From contig BTPG01000005.1 in assembly GCA_036245525.1 (NCBI GenBank), positions 205,234,210-205,298,209 on the forward strand: a DNA stretch of 64,000 nucleotides. The letters run 5' to 3'. This document shows positions 23,136 through 35,400 of this stretch, piece after piece. Under the pieces are notes generated by a model, which ran no database searches, was not told the origin of the DNA, and saw only the letters and a list, made by a program, of their open reading frames with translations. The stretch comes from Semisulcospira habei. Taxonomy: Eukaryota > Mollusca > Gastropoda > Semisulcospiridae. The position numbers and the translations under genes were made by a program. Positions within the stretch are counted from its first letter, which is position 1; each line of letters starts with the position of its first letter.

Positions 23136-26100
23136 TTATTAATATTTATAATTTATTATGTGTGATTCTAGAATAATTAAGTTTTTATGCACTTTTTATT
23201 TGTACCTACATAGTTATGTCTTATATTTAAGTCTTTCAGAATCAACAGAGCGCATGGAACGTAAAGACAACTTTCTGTTTATTTATTTAAAAAAATTATT
23301 TTAAAGTTTTCTTGAATTTTGTATTTTATGTCCTTTTTTATTGGCCTAGTTTAGTGTTCAAAACTAGGGAACAATTAAAAAAAAATTACTGGATAGTGAC
23401 AAGGATGGTTGAACTTGAAGGAAGTACACGTACTGTGAAGAGATACGTTTTGTGGCTGTCACAAGAAATTAATACATATTAACTACGGAAAAAAAAATGA
23501 ATGTGCATGGAATTAATTTTTTAGCAGTTAACTGAGTCGCATATACTGGAAGTATGTCTCATTGCCCTTAACCCATTTAGCCCCAAGGCCTCATTTCCTA
23601 CACTTTGGAGGCGTCACCTAACAACTGTATACCAGTTGCAGGAGATGTGCTGACCATGATAATTCAAGGGTAGTGCCAGATTAGCTTGGCGCCGGCAGGC
23701 ACCAAGCTAATCTGGCACTACCCTTGAATTATCATGGTCGGTCCATCTGCTGTGGGGTGTCAGGGCTCAATGGGTTAAAATGGCTGTTTCGAACTGGTAT
23801 GTCTTGCTGGATGAACTTATGAAGTAAAATCGAGTCAGTAGTAGCCTGTTGTGTCTTCACTACACCCTTCACTGTTAGAGAAACGCAAACACCACCCAAC
23901 AGCAAGGGACATAGAACTTCTTGAGCTCTCTCAGTTGTGGGGGCTCAAGAGGTTCTGTGTCTCTTGTGGACCCCCCTGTTATATGTGATTCGAAGATGGT
24001 TTGGTTTATTTGGCCGCAAAGGGATGAAAATGATGGTTTATGCCAGTTTCAAGTGTAATTGCTGTATTCTTCATGTCTCGTTTTCAGCCCCAGGTTTGGT
24101 TATGAAATACAGACACTGCTTGGCGGCAAAATCACCCGGAACAACGGCCGTATAGAAGGTGCGACAGCTACTCAAATAACCTGGGTTACGGAAAAGGGAC
24201 CAAAGGTATTTCATCATGTCTGTCAGATTGTGCATGAGTAGCAAGCTCTCGCTGTCTCTGCGGACCAGGACATGTCCTGCAGGACTGCTGGCCAGACTGT
24301 CCGCAGAACTGAGCTGGCCCAGATCATCTCGCAATGGACTGAGCATAAGATCATTCTCTGCTGGGCTGGAGCCCAGGAAGATCTATGTCTCTTGCAAATG
24401 GAACCTGAGGCTGGAGCCCAGGAAGATCTATGTCTCTTGCAAATGGAACCTGAGGCCTAAGGAAGTCCATTTTTAAAGCGCCAATTCATATTTTTGTGAG
24501 TTCTTGCATTTTCTTTGTTTTCTGAACTGTGCAGCTGCTAAATAGTTGCAGTCGTGTCAGTTTAGCATGAGACTTTTACCAGGGCTTAACCTTGGGTGTT
24601 GGCTATTTTGGTGGAGGTGATTCCTGCAGGAATCATCTTGACCAAAATGTCTGCCAACACCCAAAAGGTTAAGTCGGACAGCCCCTTGACCATGGCCACA
24701 TTTTAGTTTCTTTATGGGCTATTCTGCTTCCTGGATGTATATTATCATTGTTTGTTTGTTTTCACATCTATATCTATCTTTGCTTTTGTGTAGACGGAAA
24801 AAGCAGTGGAGGAGTGGGAGATGAAGATGATAAATCTGGCGAATGCTGGCCACCCAGGAATCACAGCTACCTATGTTTACGCGTCTCGCAGGCAGGCATA
24901 ATAATCTGATTGTCACAGAAGTACGCATGCATCATGCAGCAATGGCTTGAAGACCGCCAAAGCCAAAATACCATCATCATCGTGTTAGATGTTTGTTTCC
25001 TCAAAATCCTTACCGGTGGCATTACTAATAGGAAGGTACACTTAGCCTAGCGATTTCAGCCTAAGTATCTGTTGTGTACAGCAACGGAACCGGGGAGGCG
25101 ACTCCAGGGAGCAGTTACCCAAAAAAATCCCTGAGTGGCCTCCCCTCGAACCTCATGCGGCCACGTGGGGCGATACACCAGTCTCACGCTTAGCATCCTA
25201 GCGAACAGACGTACTGGTTTCGGCCTTGGATTTACCACGTGCTTGCCTTCTTGTTTGGACTCCTTCCCTGCGACTGTCCTTGTGGGGACTTACCTTTATT
25301 CCTGGCACCTTCCTTTGCCTCAGCTTTGGATTTACGTGTGCCTTCCTTTGTGGGACTCCTTATTTGTGCCTTGTGCTTGTGGGGACTTACCTTTCTTCCG
25401 GGCCTCTTCCGGGCCCCTGGCTTCGCCTGGGCCTTGTGTCCGGTGGGATTTTACCTTCTCCTGGGCCCTCTTCATCCTCTTCCCGGTTGGACGGCCGGTC
25501 GGCAAATTGCTTCGCTGCTCCGCCTTCTGGTGGCATGAGTTAAGGTCTCGGGTAGTGCCGTGGGCCGGCGAGGCGCTGACTGGTTACGGCTTTGCCCGGG
25601 ACAACTTCCAGCTCCGTTACGCAGCCGGTTTCACGCGTACGTATATGGTTATTGCCGCGTGCCTGTACTATGGGCCCGGCCTGTTCTCTCTCATGAGGTT
25701 CCATTTTCTGTTGCAGTGCGCAATTACATTCGTGCTCCGGCTGCTTGGGGTTTCAGTCGCAGAGCAGATGGTCGACCTTTTCGCAACGCAGTGGAACGCA
25801 CAACTTCCCCTCTTCATCTTGTTGGTCCCGGACCCCCGTGCCTGGGCGGTGGACGCGCTATCGATCTCGTGGGAAGGTCTCATGGCTTACTCGTTACCAA
25901 GGTCCTGCTGAAACTCAGGGGCTCCAACACAGTCCTCTTCCTCGTGGCTCCTTTCAGCTGGTGGCGGAGCTGGACGATCGACCTTTTGAACCTCGCCACG
26001 GACTCCCCACTGCAGCTACCCTCGCCATGAACCATGCTGAAGCAGCTCCGGCAGAACCTCTTTCATCCGTGCCCGGAGATTCTCCGCTTACACGCCTGGC

Positions 26101-29100
26101 AGTTGTGCAGGCAGCCCTCACTGCAAGAGGTTTCTCACGTGCGGCAGTGGAGGCGATCGCTACTGCCCGCAGAGCGTCCACCCGGCGAGTATACAAGGGA
26201 AAGTGGAGAGTCCTGCAGTCCTGGTGTCAGCCCCAGGGCCTTGCTCCTGCGGCTCTGACGATGCCCCAGTTGGCCGAATTCTTCCTCTGGCTTTTTGGGG
26301 AGCAGCACTTGGCCCCCATTACCATCCGGGGGTATCTATGATCGCCGATACCTACCGCCATTTGGGCTGTCCGGACCCCGGGGTGTGCAAAGATTTTTTG
26401 GACCTCATGGCCCACTTTGAGCTGCAGCGCCTGGTCCAGCACTTGCTGGTCCTGTGCTGGGACCTGGCATGGGTCCTAACGTGGCTTAATCCAGTCTGGT
26501 TCGAGCCGTTGCCCTTAGCCACGATGGCGGACGTCACCAGAAAGACCTACTTCCTCCTCGCCCTCGCGTCGGTGGCCAGGGTCAGCGAGCTGCACGCACT
26601 CTCGGTGGACCCAGCCTGCCTACAGTTCAGAGCTGATGGTTCCGTCCAGCTCCTAATGAACCCGGCCTTTCTGGCCAAGAATAGACTTCCCTCGGCCGGA
26701 GTGCAGTTCATTAACCTCTGGCCGCTCAAGGGGTTGGATCAGTCTCAGGAGTCCTGCCAGCAGGATCCGGTATGGGCCTTGCGCATTTACCTGCGCAGAT
26801 CGCGACCCTTCCGACGGGGATGGAAATGCCTCTTCCTGCCCCTGAGACGCAGAAGGAACGACATCCGATCCGCATACGAGGACCTCTCCCTGGAGGGGGC
26901 TAAGAGGCTGCAGATTCACGTGCACGAGGTCAGAGCAGTCTCCACCAGCCTCGCCTTCGACTGCAACTGTGTGGTGAGAGACATCATGGCAGCTGTTGGG
27001 TGGCGGGAGAGTTCCACCTTCGCCTGCTTCTACTTCAGGGACCTCTCGGGCCAGCTAGAGAACCTGTCCCTCGTGGGTGATGTCTAGGCGGCGCAGCACT
27101 CCCTCCCGGTAATTCTTATTTGAAACCGTCGGGAATTTGCGCCCAGGGCGTGGTACTAAGCATGTTACAAGGCCGGGGTATGGTGGGCGGCACCCTCCTC
27201 CTTTTCGTTATTCTTCCTATTAGTAGTGCCATCGGTAAGGATTTTGAGGACACAAATGAATTTTTCTCTAAAATGTATTTTTTCGAAAAATACTTACATG
27301 TGGCATTACTCGAGGGCCCTCCCACCTGCCCCGCTTGCCGCCAGCTCCGTTTGCTTAGCGTGAGACTGGTGTCTCCCACCTGGCCTCATGGGAAAGTGGA
27401 GAGTCCTGCTCCCTCCCCATGAGGCCACTCAGGGAGTTTTTTGGGTAATGGCTCCCTGAAGTCGGCTCCCTGGAGTCGCCTCCCTGGTTCCATTGCTATA
27501 CACAACGGATACTTAGGCTGAAATCACTAGGCTAAGTGTACCTTCTATTAGTAATGCTATCGGTAAGTATTTTTCGAAAAAATACATTTTAGAGAAAAAT
27601 TCATTTCTCTACTAAGGTTCTGCAACAACATGCTTTCAGCATATGCGTGTGCTGCAGCAACATGCTTTTAGTGCACACATGCCAGTAACTAAGTGCTTCA
27701 GCGCTTGACTGTGAACCTTGTTTTCCAGTTTTGATGATGAGGGGTATGGGGCGGTAGACAATGATCTCAACCTTCTGACTGCAGGCTTCAGCATCGTCTT
27801 TATCTTTGTTATGCTGTCCCTGGGAAAGTTTAACCTCATTGAGCAGAAGGTCAGTTTCCAACACAGATGCAAAATGCAACCCCAGATCACTTTACGTATA
27901 ACAGTTTAAATTGACTATAACAGAAGTTGCGCATACAATATTAGTTGTTCAAATCTGCGACAAAATTATGACTTGGTCACATCCAGACATCACTGGAATA
28001 CTCGAAAGCCATGAGAGGACTCGCAACAGTCAAGATGTTGTCAACTTTGATATAGTTAACCCTCTTAACCCCACAGCCGCATTTCCAAACTTTTGGAGGC
28101 ATTGTCTAACGACTCTGTACCAGTTGTAGGAGATGGATTGATCATGATAATTCAAGGGTAGTGGAAAGAAAGGAAAGTTGGCAAATGAGTGCAGCTTGCG
28201 TACACTTTCTGTGCGCAGATCTACATCTCTCTGGCGGGTATGTTGTGCGTTGGGATGTCTATTCTGTTTGCCTACGGCTTGGCCACTGCCATGGACCTCA
28301 TCTACAGTCCTATCCAGTCCATCATGCCCTTCATGTTGCTGGGTCAGTAGAGATGTGTGCTGGTCTGCGACGTTGGACCTTACGGCCTTAGGCCGTAAGA
28401 TCCAACGTCGCAGACCAGCACACAGATGCACAACAGTTTTAACCCATTAAAACCTGGGGCATAAAATTTCCACATTTTGTGTATTGCCCTATGAAGGCTA
28501 CATTACAGATTAGGAGATAGATCAGCCATTTTAGTTCAAGGGTGGTGCCAGAATAGCTTGGCTCCTCAGGTGCTAAGCTGTTTTGGCAGCACCCTTTAAC
28601 TATGGTAGTCAGATTAATTTCCAGCAGTAGTGGACATTGTATCAGGATGAAAAGGGTTAAGATAAGAGCATTACTCAGCTAATTGTTTGAAAGCATTATT
28701 CCCATTGACAAGCTCTTCAATCTGTGTACGACATTTAGTTTTCACTTGTAGACGAGTGTTAACCCTGTAGCTGTCGGTAGCACTTTTTGTTGCGATGATC
28801 CCTGCAGGATTCAGCGGGACTAAAAGCGGTACCACCAGCCAAAGGGTTCAGTTTTAGATTTTTTTCATCACCTGCAACTGACGTAGAGGATACTTCCAGC
28901 TTCCAAAGTTGAAAAAGTAAAATGCAGTGAGGTTTGATGGGCACAGAAAAAGCCATGTAGAATTCCGTGCAAAATGTGTGAGATTTCAGACCTGTCTGCT
29001 GCAGGTATTGGTGTGGATGACATGTTCGTAGTGATTGAAGCTTGGAAGAACTTGAGTCCTGAGGAAAACCGACTGTCTGTACCAAACAAGATCGCGACCA

Positions 29101-32100
29101 CTTTGAAACTGGCAGGTGTCTCCATCACGGTGACCTCCCTTACAGACGCTGTGGCCTTCGGTGTGGGCGCATCAACAGTATGTCACTTACAACTCTCATC
29201 AATAAAATAACACTGCATTTGGAATCTGATTGACAACTCTCACTGCATATAATGCCTGCAAGGAGTCTTGTTCTTTTTTGGTGTGCGTGTATGTGTGCTT
29301 GTTATTAATGTTAGTGTGTGTATGTATGTGTGTGTGTGTTTTGGTGCCTTTCATGTGTTTGTGGTGTACATGTAATTGTGTATTGTAGCCACTTTCAGTA
29401 ACACTTCTGTAGCATAAGGAAGGTCTTTTAGACCAGCTGCAAGTGTTGTATGCGGAACAGACACAGATTCTGGCCACACAAATTGTCAAGAAAATGGTTC
29501 TGTGATTTTGGATGATATGGACCCTACTGTCTCAGGCAGTGTGCTGGTCTGTGATTTTGGACCTTGTGGCTGCAAGCCATAAGGCCAAAAATCACAGACC
29601 AGTACAAGTTATCTAGATGATTTCTGTCACTTTGATTATATCCACAGGTGATTCCATCACTGAGTGCGTTTTGTCTGTATGCGGTATTGGGGATCTGCGC
29701 TCTGCTTGTGCTGGTGGCCACATTTTTCTCCGCATGTCTGGCTCTGGACGAAAGACGGAGGCGGGCAAATCGTGACGCGTGTATTTGTTGCTACATGCAC
29801 AAGAACTACACACCAAACGCATGCAGTCAGAAGTCGTCGTTTCTGCAGGTCATCTTTGCACAGTTTTACGGTCCGTTCTTGATGAAACTGCCAGTGAAGG
29901 TGAGCTTGGAGTGTCAGGAATAGACTAGAGTACATTATGAATATTTGTATCCATCCCCCCCCCCCCCATTCCTCCCCCTCTCCCCCCATGATTATGCATT
30001 TGGCCTGTCTGTTTAACCCTTTTAGCTCCAGATCCCTACAGCAGGAGATGGCTTGACCATGATAATTCAAGGGTAGTGCCAGATGAGCATAGGCGCCAAG
30101 CTCATCTGGCACTACCCTTGAATTATCATGGTCAAGCCATCTCCTGCATTTGGTACATAGTCGTTAGGCAACACCTCCAAAATTTGAGAAATGAGACCTT
30201 GGGGATAAAAGTGAGTAGACGGTTATCTCACATCCACCTAATTCCCAGGGTGGGTGAAATATTTTACAAGGTAAAATAAACTTTCAGATGTGTATTAACC
30301 TGTGGTATTTAAATTTTCATTTCTCCACCATGAAAGTATGGTCACTGGAGTGTGATGTGTATAATTTTAGAATGGTCAGTAAAGTGTTTGTGCAAGAGGC
30401 ATAGATCCTCATGAGCCCTTACAACTGCGGGGGCCCATGAGGATCTATGTCTCTTGCATTAGGGTGGTGTTCCAAGAGTAGGGTAGTGTAGATCATCTGA
30501 GTGTTACCCGTGGTTAAAATAATGTCAGAAGCGTTCTTGTTTCATTTCGTTACAATCGGTGCCAAGATTCAGCTGATAAGTACTATCGGATTGATAGATT
30601 GAAATGGTGTGTGCTTCTTGCACCTTGTTTTGTTGTAGATTATTGTGATCATTATCACCCTGGGTATGTTTGGTGTCAACGTCTGGAGTTTCATGAAGCT
30701 GAAACAGGAATTCAAGATGGCCACCTACATCCCCAGTGACTCCTACGCGTATAATTTTGTCGTGGCCAAAGAGAGCCTGTTTAACAGCGAAGGGGAATCA
30801 ACTGCTGTCTATTGTGGTCAGTCTCTTATCTGCCCTTAATGGATGGATGGATGGATGGATGGGTGGGTGTTTGATTGATTTTTTTAAAGCAGCAGTACTT
30901 GTTGGTGGGTGTTTGATTGATTTTTTTTAAAGCAGCAGTACTTGTCTTACAACTTTGATTCAGTTCCTAAGCAGCTGAATGAAGTTAATAAATATTGAAA
31001 GTCACATTCTTAATAAATTAGTGTTTTGAAACAAACTAAAACCCCCTAAAAACAACAACAGAAACAACAAAGTGACATTATTGAGAAAACCTGTGAGTGC
31101 TGTTGGAGATTCTGAGTTTATCCTTTTATGTATGAAATGTTTATTTCAAAAGAGTTCCTAGATTCATCATGATGTAAAATATTCATTTCAGGAGAGTTTG
31201 GTTACCTTGCCTATCGCCAGCAGCTGGACAACATGTACCATGCTTTAACACTGAATGCAGGCATTCAGAACGGCACCATTAATGCATGGTTCGTCAGATA
31301 CCACGCATGGCTCAACCAGCAAGGTATATGACTGATCTCTAGTTATTGTGAACTTGCTCAGATCTTTCAAACTGCTATTGAAGGTGAATGGACTCTTGAT
31401 AGTTCAAGGGTAGTGCCAGATCAGCTTGGCACCTTCAGGTGCCAAGCTGATCTGGCACTACTCTTGAAGCATCGTAGTCCGTCCATTGTCGGAAGCTCAT
31501 ATGCAGTTGTTAGTACACTTCTTCACATTTGTAAAACTGGGCACTCATTCAAACTGTCAAAAAACAAGCCTCAAGTGTGCATGCTGCACTGGGGCTTGTC
31601 CAGCAGAATCATAATGCACAATATTTTCACGCCAGCCAAGCATTGCCTGCAAAATGAACATGAATTTATGTTTACCTTTGTGTCTTTTTTGCCTGATGAT
31701 TGATTTAACACACTGACTGCTACTGACAATACCATTCAGCGGAAGACATGTAGTTATGCATCTTTTGTGCCAGGCTGTATGATCGGTAGCAGTCGAGGTG
31801 TTAAATCATCCTGTAACATGTATTGAAATTTCTCACTTGGTCTATGGCTAGGGACATAGTGTGTGTGTGTGTGTGTGTGTGCGTGTGTGTGTGTGTGTTT
31901 CATTATTTTCTTCACAAGCAGCTTAGTCAAATTCTGTGTCAGTCTCCTACACTGTCATGACTGATCGATTAAACCCCATCTCACTACAGCGGCACAGGAG
32001 ATGGATCGACCATGATAATTCAAGGGTAGTGTAAGATTAGCTTTGCGCCTGGTGGCACCAAGCTAATCTGACACTACCCTTGCATTATCATGGTCGATCC

Positions 32101-32377
32101 ATCTCCTGCAGCTGGTACATAGTTAGCTGACAAGTCCAACAATGGGGGACATGCAGCTGTGGGGTTTAAATGGGTTAAGCAAACTACATATCCAGACAAA
32201 CATTCTCCCTCTGAACAGGCGCGGCGCCAACAACAGAGAAGCAGTATATCAACAACCTGCAGACATTCTTCAAGACTTTGGAGGGACGCACTCTGGCTCA
32301 CTTTGTACTGTTTGATGACAACACATCCCCAACAGTCATCCAGGTAACATCACATTTTTGTCTTACTGTTGTTTCTC

Positions 32378-32421
<44 letters not shown>

Positions 32422-35400
32422 GATAGGCCTTAACCTCCTCGCCGCACAGAGACAACAAGAAGACAGCGCTATAATGTAGGCCTCCTGCGAGAAACTGGAG
32501 TTAGAGAAGAGTTCAAACTGGTGCTGTCCAACCGGTTTCAAGCGCTACTTACTTACTTACTTACGCCTGTCACCCCTACCCGGGTATAGGCCGTCAACGA
32601 GAGACCTCCAGCAACTCCTGTCCTGTGCTTCTCCTTCGATTCTACTCCAGGTGGTTCCCAGTCTCTTGATGTCTGCTTGGAGGTCTCGACGCCAGGAGTT
32701 TCTCGGCCTACCTCTTTTCCTCTTTCCCTGGGGGTTCCATGACAATGCCTGCCTAGTGATACTGGAAGCTGGCTTTCTCAGACTGTGACCGATCCATCCC
32801 CATCTTCTTTGCCCAATTTCCTTCTCTGCTGTTATCTGCTCTGTTCTCTCCCAGAGTCTGACGTTGCTGATCTTCTCTGGCCAGTGGATTTTCAAAATTC
32901 TTCTAAGGCAACTGTTCATGAAGGTCTGTACTCTGTTGACTGTGGTTTTTGTCAATCTCCATGTCTCTGCTCCATATAGGAGAACTGCTTTTACATTGGA
33001 GTTGAAAATCCGGACTTTGGTGTGTTGTGACAGCTCTCTGGAACTCCACACTTTTTTCAACTGGAGAAAGGCTGCTCTGGCTTTACCGATTCGTGCTCTG
33101 ACATCTGCATCAGTGCCGCCTTTTTTGTCTATGATGCTCCCGAGATAGGTGAAGGACTCCACCTCCTCCAACGGGGTGCCAGCAAGCAAGACTGGTTCTT
33201 CCCTGGTTGCGTTCAGCCTCATTGTCTTTGTTTTCTGTTTGTGAATGGTGAGGCCCACTTGGGACGAGATGTCAGCAAGCCTCGTGGTCTTGTCCTGCAT
33301 TTGTTGATGAGTGTGGGACAGTAATGCCAAGTCGTCTGCAAAATCGAGGTCGTCAAGCTGTGTCCACAGTGTCCACTGTATTCCGCTTCGTCTGTGCTCT
33401 GTGGTCATCTTCATGACCCAGTCTATGGCCAGTAGGAAGAGGAACGGAGACAGCAGACACCCCTGTCTGACACCAGTTCTGACCTGGAGCTCTCTGGTGA
33501 ACTGCCCTTCGTGGATCACGCGACATGTCATGCCATCATAGCTGCTCTTGATCAGGCGGACAAGCTTTGTGGGTACACCGTAGTGTCGTAGGAGTTTCCA
33601 CAGAGTCTCTCGGTCCACGCTGTCAAATGCTTTCTCATAATCCACAAAGTTGACGTACAGCGGGGAGCTCCACTCCAGAGACTGTTCCACGATGATGCGG
33701 AGAGTGGCGATATGGTCTGTACATGATCGGTTCTTCCTGAATCCTGCTTGCTGGTCTCTCAGCTGGGGGTCAACGGAGCTCTTCATTCTCTCTAGGATGA
33801 TCCTGTTGAAGACCTTTCCAGGTACTGACAGCAAGGTGATTCCTCTGTAGTTGGAACACTTGCTGAGGTCGCCTTTCTTGGGAAGCTTGATTAGGTACCC
33901 CTCCTTCCAGTCAGCTGGCATCACCTCCTCTTCCCAGATCTTTCCAAACAGTGGGTACAGCATCTCAACTGTTGTCTCTAGGTCTGCTTTCAGAGACTCC
34001 GCTGGGATGCCATCTGGCCCTGCTGCTTTGCCATTCTTCAAAAATGCCACTGCTTTTCTGATCTCTTCCCGGCTGGGTCTGTCACAGCTGATGGGTAGGT
34101 CGGTCTCTGCCGGCTGGATGTCAGGGGAGTCGGGTGGGCTAGGTCTGTTCAGTAACTCTTCAAAATACTCGGCCCATCTGTCGAGTTGGTCTGCTCTGTC
34201 TGCAATTGGCTTGCCTTCTTTGTCTTTTACTGGTCTTTCTGTATGGCCATACTTACCCGACAATCTTCTGGTAATGTCGTAGAGCTGTTTCATGTTGCCG
34301 CTGCCTGCTGCCTTTTCTGCCTCTGCTGCCAGGCTGTCTGTGTAGGCCCTCTTGTCTGCCCTGATACTCCTCTTCACCTCGCGGTTGGCTTCCGAGTATT
34401 CCCCCTGTGCCCTTACTTTGGCTGCTCTCGTGCGACTGTTGTTGACCGCTGCTTTCTTCTGCTTCCTCGCTTCTATCTTCTTCAAGGTCTGTGCCGACAG
34501 CCAGTCCTTGTGGTGGTGTTTCCTGAACCCTACAGTGTCTTTGCAGGTTGAGTTCAGCGCCTCTCTAACTGCCTTCCACTGCTGCTCTGTGGTGACCGCC
34601 TCCTCTTCATTTACTAGCTCCTGTAGCGCTTGAAACCGGTTGGACAGCACCAGTTTGAACTCTTCTCTAACTCCAGTTTCTCTCAGGAGGCCTACATTAT
34701 AGCGCTGTCTTCTTGTTGTCTCTGTGCGGCTTTTCTTTAGCTTGAGCTTCATTCTTAAGGTAAGCAGATGGTGGTCTGAGGCGACATCTGCTCCCCTCCT
34801 CACTCGAACATCTTGAAGGGATCTTCTAAATTTCTTGCTAATGCAGATATGGTCTATTTGGTTCTTCAAGCGCTACAGGAGCTAGTAAATGAAGAGGAGG
34901 CGGTCACCACAGAGCAGCAGTGGAAGGCAGTTAGAGAGGCGCTGAACTCAACCTGCAAAGACACTGTAGGGTTCAGGAAACACCACCACAAGGACTGGCT
35001 GTCGGCACAGACCTTGAAGAAGATAGAAGCGAGGAAGCAGAAGAAAGCAGCGGTCAACAACAGTCGCACGAGAGCAGCCAAAGTAAGGGCACAGGGGGAA
35101 TACTCTGAAGCCAACCGCGAGGTGAAGAGGAGTATCAGGGCAGACAAGAGGGCCTACACAGACAGCCTGGCAGCAGAGGCAGAAAAGGCAGCAGGCAGCG
35201 GCAACATGAAACAGCTCTACGACATTACCAGAAGATTGTCGGGTAAGTATGGCCATACAGAAAGACCAGTAAAAGACAAAGAAGGCAAGCCTATTGCAGA
35301 CAGAGCAGACCAACTCGACAGATGGGCCGAGTATTTTGAAGAGTTACTGAACAGACCTAGCCCACCCGACCCCCCCGACATCCAGCCGGCAGAGACCGAC

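Larger units (their letters stand above)
24992..27606 (+). mobile_element. DIRS retrotransposon, internally deleted, termini intact
   Basis: Inverted terminal repeats: about 25018-25195 matches the reverse complement of about 27343-27557. An internal complementary region (27216-27308) is complementary in its first part to the left end (24992-25031) and in its second part to the right end (27549-27606), the defining DIRS layout. It encodes an RNase-H tail and a tyrosine recombinase; the gag and most of the RT are missing, so 2.6 kb instead of the usual 5-6 kb. Lies in intron 6. Confidence 0.85.

Noticed and set aside
25135..25740. Leu/Pro-rich open frame upstream of the DIRS RNase H tail
   Set aside because: No recognisable gag or RT motif; low-complexity reading of the deleted DIRS leader.
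24992..27606. LTR retrotransposon interpretation of the 25-27.6 kb repeats
   Set aside because: The terminal repeats are inverted, not direct, and the enzyme is a tyrosine recombinase rather than a DDE integrase.
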